Below, in pieces: positions 1 through 9,780 of a stretch of DNA of 64,000 nucleotides (the first letter of the stretch is position 1; every line of letters begins with the position of its first letter). The stretch is from NCBI GenBank assembly GCA_002633005.1, contig NMRA01000392.1, positions 1 to 64,000 of the forward strand, written 5' to 3'. The position numbers and the translations under genes are program-made. A model generated the notes under the pieces. That model worked only from the letters and a program-made list of their open reading frames with translations, was not told the origin of the DNA and did not search any database. The stretch comes from Phoronis australis. Lineage: Eukaryota > Phoronida > Phoronidae.

Positions 1-1068
1 TAGGGTAAGGGTTAGTATTATGGTTAGACTTTGGGGGAGTGGTTAGGCTCAGGGTCAAAGTCAGGGTCAGGGTCATTTTCAGGGTCGGAGTCAGTCCCAG
101 GTTCAGGGTCATGGGTTAGGGTGAAGGTTATAGTGAGGGTTAGGGTGAGGGTTAGGTTGAGGGTTAGGGTGAGGGTTAGGTTGAGGGTTAGGTGAGGGTG
201 AGGGTGATTGTTATGGTTAGTGTTTTATTGTTAGGGTTAGGGATATGGTTAGGGTTAGGGTTACTGCTATGGTCAGGGTTAGGACTAGTGTTAGGGTAAG
301 GGTTAGTGTTATGGTTAGTGTAAGGGTTAGGATTAAGGTTATGGTTAGGGTTAGGTTTACGGTTGGGACTAGGGCTAGGGTTAATATTAGGGCTAGGGCT
401 AGGGTTAGGGCTAGGGCTAGGGCTAGGGCTAGGGTTAGGAGTATGGTTATTTTTAGCGTTAGGGTTAGGGTTAGGCTAGGGTTAGGCTTAGGTTTAGAGT
501 TAGGGTTGATTTTACTGTTATTGTTAGGGATATGGTTACGGTTAGGGTGAGGGCTAGGGTCAGGGTTAGGGCTAGGGTTAGGGTCAGGGTTAGGATTAGG
601 GTTAGGGAAAGGGTTAGGGTTAGGAGAATGGTTATTGTTAGCGTTAGGGTTAGGTTAGGGTTAGGTTTAGGTTGAGAGTTAGGCTTAATTTTACTGTTAT
701 TGTTAGGGATATGGTTAGGGTTAGGGTGAGGGCTAGAGTCAGGGTTAGGGCTAGGGTTAAGGTAAGGTTAGGGTTAGGGTTAGCTATTAGGTTTAGGCTT
801 AGGGTTAGTGTTAGGGTTGAGGCTAGGGCTAGGACTAATGTTTGGGCTAGGGCTAGGGCTACGTCTAGGGTTAGGGATAGGGCTAAGTCTAGGGATAGGG
901 CTAGGTTTAAGGCTATGGATAGGGCTAGGGCTAGGGCTAGGGTTAGGGCTAGCGTTAGGGTTAGGGTTAGGGCTAGCGCTATTGTTAGGGCTAGAGCTAG
1001 GGCTAGGGTCAGGGCTAGGGCTAAGGCGATAGGCTAGGGTTAGGTCTAGGGTTAGGGTAAAAGCTAGA
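1..1068 (+). repeat. Degenerate telomere-like (TTAGGG)n array, first block
   Basis: Period-6 sequence built mainly from GTTAGG and GCTAGG with many substitutions and insertions; nearly pure stretches occur around 380-440 and 740-1010. The G-rich strand is +, reading into the window. A chromosome end at the left edge would show CCCTAA on +, so this is an interstitial or inverted array, not a natural terminus. Long open frames here (Val-Arg, Leu-Gly or Pro-Ser repeats) only reflect the 6-bp period and are not genes. Confidence 0.85.
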
Positions 1069-1305
1069 AAAATAATTGCAGGCGGTCTGATACACGTTGT
1101 ATCAGACGTGCGCAGGCCTCGCATGTGGGCCCATTGCACTGATCACCTGGAAATATTTTTATGCTTTATTAATATATGGTTAAGACCGAGGTGAGGAGCT
1201 AGAAACCTGGCTCAAGGGTTTAGCAGTGTGACCTGGTGGGACTCGAACCCACGACCTCGAGTAAAGAAAGCGGGCACTTATCAACCAGGCCACACTGCCT
1301 CCTCA
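1069..1305 (-). mobile_element. tRNA-derived SINE, copy 1
   Basis: On the minus strand the right end starts with a tRNA-like head. It has a box A-like segment (TGGCCTGGTTGATAAG) and a box B in a perfect T-arm stem (GTGGG TTCGAGT CCCAC). GGCAGTG and CACTGCC can pair as an acceptor-like stem. The 3' tail, at the left end, holds a 9-bp stem with a 5-nt loop (1085-1107) and the segment atcagacgtgcgcaggcctc, which also occurs at the 3' end of the neighbouring LINE. Related copies lie at 32444-32685 and 49384-49616. It is inserted in the TTAGGG-like array; a target duplication cannot be read inside that repeat. A 7-nt insertion between T-arm and acceptor argues against a functional tRNA. Confidence 0.8.
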
Positions 1306-1523
1306 GGTTAAGGGCTAGGGCTAGGGCTAGGGCTAGGTGTAAGGCTAGGTCTAGGGCTAGTGTTAGGGCTAGGGCTAGGGCTAGGTTTAAGGCTAGGGCT
1401 AGGGCTAGGGCTAGGGCTAGGGCTAGGGCTANCTAGGGCTAGGGCTAGGGTTAATGCTAGGGTTAGGGTTATGGTTAGGGTTAAGGTTAGGTTTAGGGTT
1501 AGGGTAAGGGTTAGGGTTAGGGC
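1306..1523 (+). repeat. Telomere-like array, second block
   Basis: Continuation of the degenerate GTTAGG/GCTAGG repeat between the SINE and the LINE, with one N at 1432. Same orientation as the first block, so both elements probably landed in one continuous array. Confidence 0.85.
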
Positions 1524-1781
1524 TAAAAAAACAGTGCAGGTTGTCATTTGCGGTGCATCAGACGTGCGCAGGCCTCATGGTTGGGCCCTTTGCACAAAAC
1601 ACCTGAGCAAAGGCACGAGACCCCAATGATGGCTCCTCGTGAAGAATGTTTTCAAGTCTGCCAGTATCCTTTAGGAGTACGGACAGACGTTTCCATTTGT
1701 TGCCATGCACTATATGTTGTAGGCGTTTAACAGTGCCATGCAGCAGGTTGCTCCTTAGCCTATAAAAAACTGGGCAAGACT

Positions 1782-2761
1782 CTACTCAGATTCTACCTCA
1801 GTACCACACTCAGGACACACAGGGCTCCCCATATGCCCAGAAATGTGTCTGTGTCGGGCTAGGTTGCAGTGGCCCGTCAAAATTTGCATGACGTGTCTTA
1901 TACCCAATCTATCTAGACTCAGAAGGCTTTTTGAACCTTTTGGTTCGATCACGTTGGGAAAATTCTCCTTGGTCTCTCTGCAGGAGTTAAATGATGCCCA
2001 CTGGGCTGCTGACTGGGTATGTTGCGTATACTCACCCTGCAACATCCGTAAGATACCGGGATAGCAGGTTCAGGCACAAAATTCAGAACGCTTGCTCCTA
2101 TCTTTGCGAGTCTGTTTGCATTCTCATTGCCATCAATTCCCACATGGGCCCTGACCCAGCGTATATTGACGGTTCTTTCAATTGCAAGCTTGTTAAGCTC
2201 ATTAATACAAGCATTAACACAACGAGAGTTGACCCTTAGCTTCTTTAGGGCTTTTATTGCTGCCTGGCTATCTGAAAAGATGGTAATTGGCCGATTGCCA
2301 AGTTTAGTGTTATATTGTTGTGCCAGTTGACCAGCTCTAATAATTGCAGTGATCTCAGCCTGAAACACCGTGGCAAGATTGCCTAACGATACCCAGTTTT
2401 CTGCATCTGCAACAGGAAGGCTTGGAAAGTAGACCCCAGCACCTGTCTGGCCATTTTCCAGTTTAGAGCCGTCCTTATAACAAACCACCTCATTCTTGTG
2501 TTCTGCGGTAGGCCATCCATCGCCAATTTCCGTGAAGAAATTGTTTGTATGATTTAAAGGTGTGACCTGGACATCACTAGGCATGTTCCATAGTTGCCCA
2601 GTCTTGGCCATTAGCTTATTGCAAACATTCATGTGGCTTCTGTGTGCAACGGAGTCAGGGATGTTAGTTTTCACCCACTGACCATTATATTTGAGACGAA
2701 GTGCGGCACATGCAGCTTCACCCTCAAGGTACATGTTCAGTGGTGGTAGACCGATTAGCAT
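1782..2761 (-). pseudogene. LINE RNase H and C-terminal zinc-like domain
   Basis: Minus-strand frames downstream of the RT. VCYKDGSKLENGQTGAGVYF, FQAEITAIIRA and TIFSDSQAAIKALKKL are the first three RNase H1 blocks (D, E, D), followed by IRWVRAHVGIDGNENANRLA, where the usual WVPGH becomes WVRAH and the final block is GNENAN. After a frame change the C-terminal piece reads TGHCNLARHRHISGHM...CPECG, a Cys/His segment often seen after RNase H in these LINEs. A copy of this end is at 29280-29800. The RNase H would remove RNA template during reverse transcription. Inactive as part of a broken element. Confidence 0.8.
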
Positions 2762-3136
2762 TTCTAGGGCTGCAGAAGGCGTTCCTGGAAAAGCAGACTG
2801 AGGTTATGCACAGACAAGCTAGACGTTGCAGCTGCCTAAGTTTGTTGATAATTGTAATCTGTTTTAATGCCGTTACCCATACCGACGAAGCATAGGACAT
2901 TATAGGTCGGATAACAGCAGTATAAATCCAGAAAATATTCTTGGGGACATTCCCCAAGTTTTACCCACCGCACGACTACATCTCACCAATGCAGATTTGG
3001 CTTTTGAGATTTTTTCTGTAATATGCGGGGTCCAGGAAAAACGATGGTGTAAAATGACACCTAAGTAAGTCGCCTTGTCTACAAGATCAAGATGTTTACC
3101 ATTCAGCGTTAAAGGCCGCATTCAGCATTTAAGCTT

Positions 3137-4204
3137 TCAAGTGAACATAATCACCTTTGTTTTGCTACCACTAATTTCTAAGCCAACTGACTTTGCCCAT
3201 GTGGCTGTTGTATTCAGTGCTCTTTGAGCAAGATGGCGACATGTGTCAGGATCGATGCTAGACACACTGAGAACAATATCATCTGCATAGGCTTGAACAT
3301 ACAAGCTTGGACCCATGTCAGTAGATAATTGTCGAAGCAAACCATCCATAATCATGTTAAAGAGGGTGAGTGAGGCAGCGCCACCCTGAGGTGTTCCTCT
3401 GGTTATGCGAACCGGCACTCTCACATTGTCTAGACAAGCAGTCACAGATTGACTTCCAAGCATGTTAATGATCCACCTGGTAAGACACCTATTAAGGTGG
3501 TCCAGTGCAATTCGGATCGCATCATGCTTAATATTGCTGAAAGCACCAACAAGATCAATGAAGGCACAGAAGGCAAATTGTTTATTAAAAACAGCCCTTT
3601 CCAGTCTAGCAACCAGATGATGTAGAGCGGTCTCCTTAGAGAAGCCAGGCCTATAAGCATACTGATTGTTCTGAAGTTTGTTCTGTATTCCTTGTTTATC
3701 AAGATGCCACAGAATGAGCCTTTCCAGTCCTTTGAGAAGAAAGGATGTTAAGGTTATAGGCCTAAATGATTCAGCCAAAAGGTGTGAGTTCTTCCCTGAT
3801 TTAGGAATGAAGACTACCCTAGCTTCAGTCCAAGTCTTAGGGATATAACCTAGTCTAAGACTGGCTGTTAAAGTTGCTGTGAGTATTTGGAATAGTGGTA
3901 TCCCAGCTTCTTGCAACATTATAGGATATGTCATGTCTAGTCCTGGGGACTTCCATGGTTTAAAAGACTTTAGAGCTAACCCCACGAGATGTGGTGTGGC
4001 TATGTTTTCAACAGCAGCATAAGCTAATGGTTCACACTCCTCGGAGTCCGTCACTTTTGAATATTGGTTCGACAGGTTTACACTATCAGGATAGTGCTTA
4101 CCCATCATGACTTCGAGTGTTTCCTCGGTGGAGCGTGTGCATGAGCCATCCTCTTTTTGAATGACCTCGAGTCTGGAGGAGTGATTCTTCTTAAGCAATT
4201 GCAT
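3137..4204 (-). pseudogene. LINE reverse transcriptase fragment
   Basis: A 355-codon open stretch with non-LTR RT motifs in order: ESFRPITLTSFLLKGLERL (fingers), AFCAFIDLVGAFSNIKHD (motif A region), TRGTPQGGAASLTLFNMIMD (motif B region) and QAYADDIVLSVS (motif C with intact YADD), then the KTKVIMF motif near the end. The catalytic aspartates look intact, but the frame is broken upstream (missing endonuclease) and downstream (next segment in another frame from 3121). It copied LINE RNA into DNA at the target site when the lineage was active. The gene-like Met at 4204 is only an internal codon. Confidence 0.85.
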
Positions 4205-4403
4205 TAGCCTTGTAGATGCAGAGAGGCTGTTAGTTTGCTACAGAAATTCCTCCAGTAATTGCGCTTTGCTTTGCGTGTGGCAGACTTAAACATACGATAG
4301 GCAAGATGATATGCATCCCAACACTCGCAGTGTCAGTCCGAATTGCCGCTCTGTGAGATTTACGTGCCTTACCCCGAAGTGCTGCCAGTTCTCTGGTCCA
4401 CCA

Positions 4404-5470
4404 AAGGGTTAGGACTAGGGTTAGGGTTAGGTCTAGGGTTAGGACTAGGGTTAGGGTTAGGGTTAGGTCTAGGGTTAGGCTTAGGTTTAGGGTTAGGGTT
4501 AGTGTTAGGGTTAGGTTTAGAGTTAGGGTTAGCGTTAGGGTTTGGATTAGAGCTAAGTTTAGCGTTAAGTTTAGAGTAAGTGTTAGGGTTAAGGTTAGGG
4601 TTAGGGATAGGGTTAGGGTTAGAGTTTGGGGGTGGGGTTAGGGTTATTATTGGGATTTAGATTAGGGTTATGATTAGGGCTAGGGATAGGGCTAGGGCTA
4701 GGGCTAGGGCTAGGGATGGGACTAGGGCTGGGGCTGGGGCTGGGTCTGGGGCTGGGGCTGGGCCTGGGACTGGTAGGGTTAGGTTAGAGTAAGGGATGGG
4801 CTTATGGTTTAGTTTGGTGGTAGGGCTATTGCTATAATTGTTTTTAAGGTTAGGGTTAGGGTTAGGGCTAGGGTTTTGGTAAGGGTTATGGTTAGGGATA
4901 GGGTTAAGTTTGGGGGTAGGGTTAGTGTTATTGTAATTGTTAGGCTTAGGGTTTAGTTTCGGGGTAAGGATATGGCTATCATTGTGGTTAAGGTTATGGT
5001 TAGGGTGAGGGCTAGGGTTAGGGTTAGGGTTAGGCTTAGTTTTAGGGTTAGGGATAGGCTTATTGTTAGTGTTAGGGTTGGGGTTTGGGTTGAGTTTGGG
5101 GTTGGTGTTGAGGTTAGGGTTAGGGTTTGGCTTAGTCTTAGGGTTAGGGTTTGGCTTAGTCTTAGGTTAGGCTTAGGTTTAGGGTTAGATTTAGGGTTAG
5201 GTTTAGGGTAAGGGTTATTATTTAGATTTAGGGTGAGGTTTAGGCTTAGGGTTAGGGTTAATATTAGGCTTAGACTTAGGGTTAGGGTTAGGGTTAGGGT
5301 TAGGGTTAGGGTTAGGTTTAGGGTTAGATTTAGGGTTAGGTTTAGGGTAAGGGTTATTATTTAGATTAAGGGTGAGGTTTAGGCTTAGGGTTAGGGTTAA
5401 TGTTAAGCTTAGACTTAGGGTTAGGGTTAGGGTTAGGCTAATGGTTACGTTTATAGGTTTAGGGTTATGA
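4404..5470 (+). repeat. Telomere-like array, third block
   Basis: Degenerate GTTAGG repeat continuing after the LINE's 5' end. Around 4670-4770 it changes to GGGGCT/GGGACT-rich units. Two near-identical stretches of about 130 bp (about 5160-5290 and 5310-5430, with attatttagatt and taggcttaggg blocks) show a higher-order duplication. G-rich strand is +. Not coding. Confidence 0.85.
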
Positions 5471-7609
5471 TGGACTTGCAGGAGGAGGTGACAGATCCCA
5501 TAGGAACAATTTGTTTTCACAGCTTTTCTGTAGTGGAGTCGTTCTCCGTCGATCCCTTTCACGGCCCTTGCTCCGGTCGTCGAAGATTCAGCCCCAGCCG
5601 GTTCGTCCAGTGAACATCCACGGGCAGAAGGTGCGTAGGAGTTGCTATTGGATGTCCGTAACTGTTAAGAATATTATTAATATGTATCCTATAACCGTGA
5701 ATTATTACTTGGTCTTGTTTTTTTTTTAATTTGGTAGGTGCTTTGCATATCTGTCCCAGGCGGCCACATCCCCGCTGTCACTTGTGAATAGCGTTGCAGT
5801 CGTGAATAAATACCGGTTTCAATTATATAAAAAACTGGGATTTTTTGCGTTTTAGCAAATCACTCAAAAAGTGTTTGGTCTCGGATTGTTTGTAGACAAA
5901 GTTTCTTTCACTGGCTGACAATTGAGCATTGCACAAAATTGTCTCCTACTTCTCTGAGCCTGAGCTTGGTGTTACTAGTGAGTGAATAAAGGTATACAAG
6001 GGAATGAATGAGAACCACTTTGGAATAATCGACAGTGAAGTGTAAAGAAGAGGACGAAAGAATCGCAATTTTATAATTTAGACTTTCTCACCTCGGGGCT
6101 GGGGGGATGACTCTATAGGTTATGGAACAGGTCAAAGGCTTCATTTTCGTGCTCAAGGCCAAGTCAGCTCGGACCCATATCAATTTACACATTTGTTCCA
6201 GTTTTATTTTGCAAGGCGATGCTTGAAATGGAAACAACCATTTCGTGTCTATGTACATTGACCCAATGTTGCCATTATGTATAAATAAAATATACAAAAA
6301 ATATGGTACAAATGAAATATGGTACATGGCCTGGGTACGTGTTGACTTAGGTAGGAAACGCCTGGTAAAGTTTCTGGGCATCCCATTGGATTGGTGATTG
6401 CCCATATACATGTAGCATATGGAGAAGTTTTAAGAAATTTTTACTGTAATATTTAAAATAAGGGTGACCCTTTGCCTTTGAGTGGAAACCCTCAGCTTTT
6501 TAAGTTGGTTTGCCCCATTGGCATTGTCTAGTTTGATTAATGGTATGTGGGTGCCGATAGTGTTCAGATTAGGAGAACAGGTCTCACGACTACTTACAAA
6601 ACAGTCCCCTCCATCAATGAATCAAGGCAACTATCTTGTGTCTTAGGGCCAAATAAAAATTAAACAACTAATGTCCACTGCCTTGGGTGTAGCAATATTC
6701 ATTTGTCTGAAAAGTAAATATATTTACTATATATGATCAAATTGTATGAAAAATATATAGGTTATGATGTTCCAAAGTTTGTTTTTTTGGAAACAGATTT
6801 GATTTTTGTTTTGTTGTAAACAGATCGCTGCTCAAGTGGGATTTACTCTGAACAATAAAGCGCGTCACGTGGGATCAGGCCGTGCTCGGCAAACTTCGCC
6901 CGAGTGCCGCTGTTTGTCTAGATGACAGGATCGTGCTTACGATAAGAGGAGGCTTTATGTTATTCATAAACCACGCGCGTGGTGGCTACAACAAAGGGTA
7001 ACAGAAGTGAATGTCTATACCTAAGCATAAAAGTCTAGCCCTAAGACCTAAGTAAGTTTCATGTTATGTATATAGCAACGAGAGAGCCCCCAAAAAGTAG
7101 TGCGGTGTGAATGCCTTAAACTCGGCCAAGAAACAAATAGCAGAAAATTGAGATTTGTTATTCTGCTATTTTTGGTTTAATTGCAACAATAATACGGTAG
7201 AAGTGTAGGCATTTTCAAATTTTGAACTGAAAGCGATCGTCAAATATGGAAATATGTTGTTCATCCAGTGTCCACTTTGATTGTGGATTGGTGGATTGAC
7301 TATCATGCGTGTACACGTTTGAGCGTTTCTGTTCTTTTAAATTCAGTACAGGCTGACGGTAGATTCATCACAGGCAGTCCTCCGTCGTGCTTAAAGCCAG
7401 ACAATCAACTACGGTGTTTTCTCAGTTACTGAGAATAGACCGTTGAGCATTTTCACGTTATGCTAGTAGGCCTAGACCTCAACTTTGGTCAATGAAAATC
7501 TTCTCTAGTCAATCAATGTCAATGGTGCACAACCCTCATAATGCAGACTTCATACGAGCCACAAACTTGATGGAAAAGATTTCCAGGGTTCCATGTCACT
7601 GTGACGAAG
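5471..7609. other. No recognisable gene
   Basis: Immediately after the array is a short GC-richer patch (5540-5650), open on the minus strand, that I cannot assign to a family. The rest is AT-rich unique sequence without conserved motifs, TIRs or splice-flanked frames that I recognise. A CpG-richer patch lies at 6850-6980. Confidence 0.5.
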
Positions 7610-8725
7610 GTTCAATACCCCGACGGTCCAGTACTCCGAATGCCCATTACTCCGAAGGTTCGTTATCTTCTGAAATTCACTACTTTAAATTTCCACTATT
7701 CCAAAACCAAGGCCCGGTCTCTAATCTTTGTACTCGAAACGAACTGGAAATTGTTTTTGGTAATTTCTTTGCTCCTTTTGTGCGAACTCAAGATAAGTGG
7801 TTATCAGATTGTGCTCGAATAATTATAGTTTTTACATATGAGTTTCTAGCCCAAGTTTGCACTTTAAAAAAAACCCTTATACGAGTGCTACAAACTCGAA
7901 TAAAAACTCGAAATTTCGAGTTCAAACTCAAGCTTTTAAGTTGAATTTGTCAACTGCAAACTAGGATTAATAAATCATCCACGTAAGTCATTCTGTAATC
8001 GAGCATAGAGTAATAGACACATATCTTAAGTTCTCACAAAAGTAGATTAAAAAATGCCAAACATTATTTCGTGTTCCATTTCGAATAAAAAGATTCGAGA
8101 CTGGGCCCAAAACTCCGGCAGTTCACTACTCTGGTTGACTTGTGATCACGAAACATTCTCAAGCAGAAACAACTTCTGGGGCACGGCTGCGGTGGTGGTT
8201 TCAAATTTAAGAAGATTAAATGGGACTCCCCGACTTTTTGAGGACTGGCAGGGACAGGGTGGCCTATTAACTTCATTTAGTTTCGACCCGGCCGTGTGCG
8301 TTGCGCTGCGAGATCGATCTTGTTATGGATTTGATGAATCGTGTCATGGCTGATAATTCATCAGTATTCCTACTTCATATCATTTTAAAATGCAAGTGCG
8401 TATTCATTTTAAGACATGCGGGCAACTTTGCATGTACGTGAAATCTGACTACCGTTTCTAGTTGTCGGCTGGCCAGCTGGAGACGATGGTCACTGTTTTC
8501 ATAAAATCCAAACAAAGTGTTTTAGCGCCCGGGCGTTGTTTTCGGTATAGGTGCGTCTAGTAGCCGAAATATCGTTTATTTTAGCATGTATAAGTTTAAA
8601 ATTTACATCTGAGCTTGAAACTTTAGATATTTTTGGAGTGGTGATTCTTCGGAGTGATGAATCGTCGAAGTACAGTGAACCTTCGGAATAGTGAACCTGT
8701 CGAGTAGTAAACTTTCGAAATAGTG
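7610..8725. mobile_element. Foldback element with sub-repeated termini
   Basis: The left end (about 7610-7705) holds several imperfect copies of a 13-15 bp motif like TACTCCGAAGGTTC (ccagtactccgaatgcc, attactccgaaggttcg, cactattcc). The right end (about 8640-8725) holds the same motifs in reverse complement (cttcggagtgatgaatcg, gtgaaccttcggaatag, gaacctgtcgagtag). Inverted ends made of short tandem motifs are typical of foldback-type non-autonomous DNA transposons. No coding region is recognised between them, and the limits are approximate. Confidence 0.6.
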
Positions 8726-9309
8726 GGATATCCCCATTTCCAGCGATGTAGGCAACTTGAGTAACACAACCAGATAAACAATTTTGTTAAGTCATTCGCC
8801 GACTAATATTCATATTTCCATCTGAGTATGCAATGAGGTGTAATCACTCATTTAAGCATAACTGATTTGAAACTTTGGCAGGAAATAATGCGAGAATATT
8901 CTCTTTTTGGACCACATTACATCCTAATTTGTGTCCCGTTCTTTACGAGCAACCGTCACAGCATTCTCGTTTCTGGTATTACGAATTCCGTCTCATCTCA
9001 TGAACACGAGTCGTCGTTGTGTATACAGATTTCCCTTCCCCCTAATTAATCAGCTGCGTCAAAGGACTTGCCGATAACTCTACAGTGTCGAAGTTTGCAA
9101 AATACCAAGATCCACCGTTCTTTAAATTCGAACCACCCCTGCTCAATGCTGGCCACGAGCCTGAATAGAATATATGTATTTGAGTAGAGAGATAGGGGCG
9201 TCTAAGAAAGTCGCCCCTATCGAACGACCAAACTTCTGCATGCTACTGCCCCACCGCTAAAAATGTCTGTAAAGTAGCTTTTGTTGCATTCAGAATGTTG
9301 TTCGACATT
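8726..9309. other. No recognisable gene
   Basis: Unique-looking AT-rich sequence between the foldback element and the tandem array. No motif or supported coding frame was seen. Confidence 0.5.
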
Positions 9310-9780
9310 ACGCAAATAGTTTCAAGCGGTTACATGGTGGGTTGATCTAGCTCTACTCAGGTACTTGGGCGAGTCTGGCGGGGATAACACACCACTAGAT
9401 TTGTCGTGCAGTATTTATTCTTGATACCTGGGCTTACGGCGAGTATTTTGCAACTGGTTTCATGCGGTTACCTCATGGTTGATCTAGCTCAATTCATGTA
9501 TTTGAGCGTGTCTGGCGGGCCTAACCCACAACTACATTTGTCTGGCAGTGTTTATTCGTGATACCTGGGCTTACGGTGAATATTTTGGAACTGGTTTTAA
9601 GCGGTTACCTCTTGGGTTGATCTAGCTCAATTTTTTACCCTTTTTGATAATCCTTTGGCAGGGGCACCTCCCTACTGAAATTGTCTGGCAGTGACCAATT
9701 TTGATACCGTCGATTACATAATAGGTATCCAAGGCAGTTTGAAGTGGTTACCAGAAAAGTTGATCTACCTCAATTTTGCC
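9310..9780. repeat. Tandem repeat, unit ~138-143 bp, about 3.5 copies
   Basis: The anchor gttgatctagctc recurs at 9341, 9478 and 9616, with a degraded form at 9759, giving spacings of 137, 138 and 143 bp. Each unit also shares gcggttac, tctggc(g/a)g, and ttgatacctgggcttacgg. Units differ by scattered substitutions, so the array is old. No long frame runs through it. Confidence 0.8.

Larger units (their letters stand above)
1524..4403 (-). mobile_element. 5'-truncated non-LTR retrotransposon with RT and RNase H (I-like group)
   Basis: A minus-strand LINE. From its 5' end (4403) it begins at a WWTREL-type motif, typical of the end of the apurinic endonuclease domain, so the endonuclease itself is missing. 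Then follow reverse transcriptase (3137-4204), thumb fragments (2724-3121), RNase H (about 1949-2550), a C-terminal segment with TGHC and CPECG cysteines (1782-2045), and a short 3' tail ending near 1524 beside an A-run. RNase H downstream of RT is characteristic of I-group LINEs. Frameshifts near 4320 and 4220 and breaks near 3130, 2920 and 2750 make it inactive. It sits inside the TTAGGG-like array, with array sequence on both sides. Confidence 0.85.

Noticed and set aside
1224-1296. Possible functional tRNA gene on minus
   Set aside because: Box A and B are good, but a 7-nt insertion separates the T-arm from the acceptor 3' strand, and the unit recurs with a common tail and target duplications, so it is a SINE head.
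245-1547. Long open frames with Val-Arg, Leu-Gly or Pro-Ser repeats on both strands
   Set aside because: They come from the 6-bp GTTAGG/GCTAGG period; no start context, domains or coding signal. The same holds for 4343-5562.
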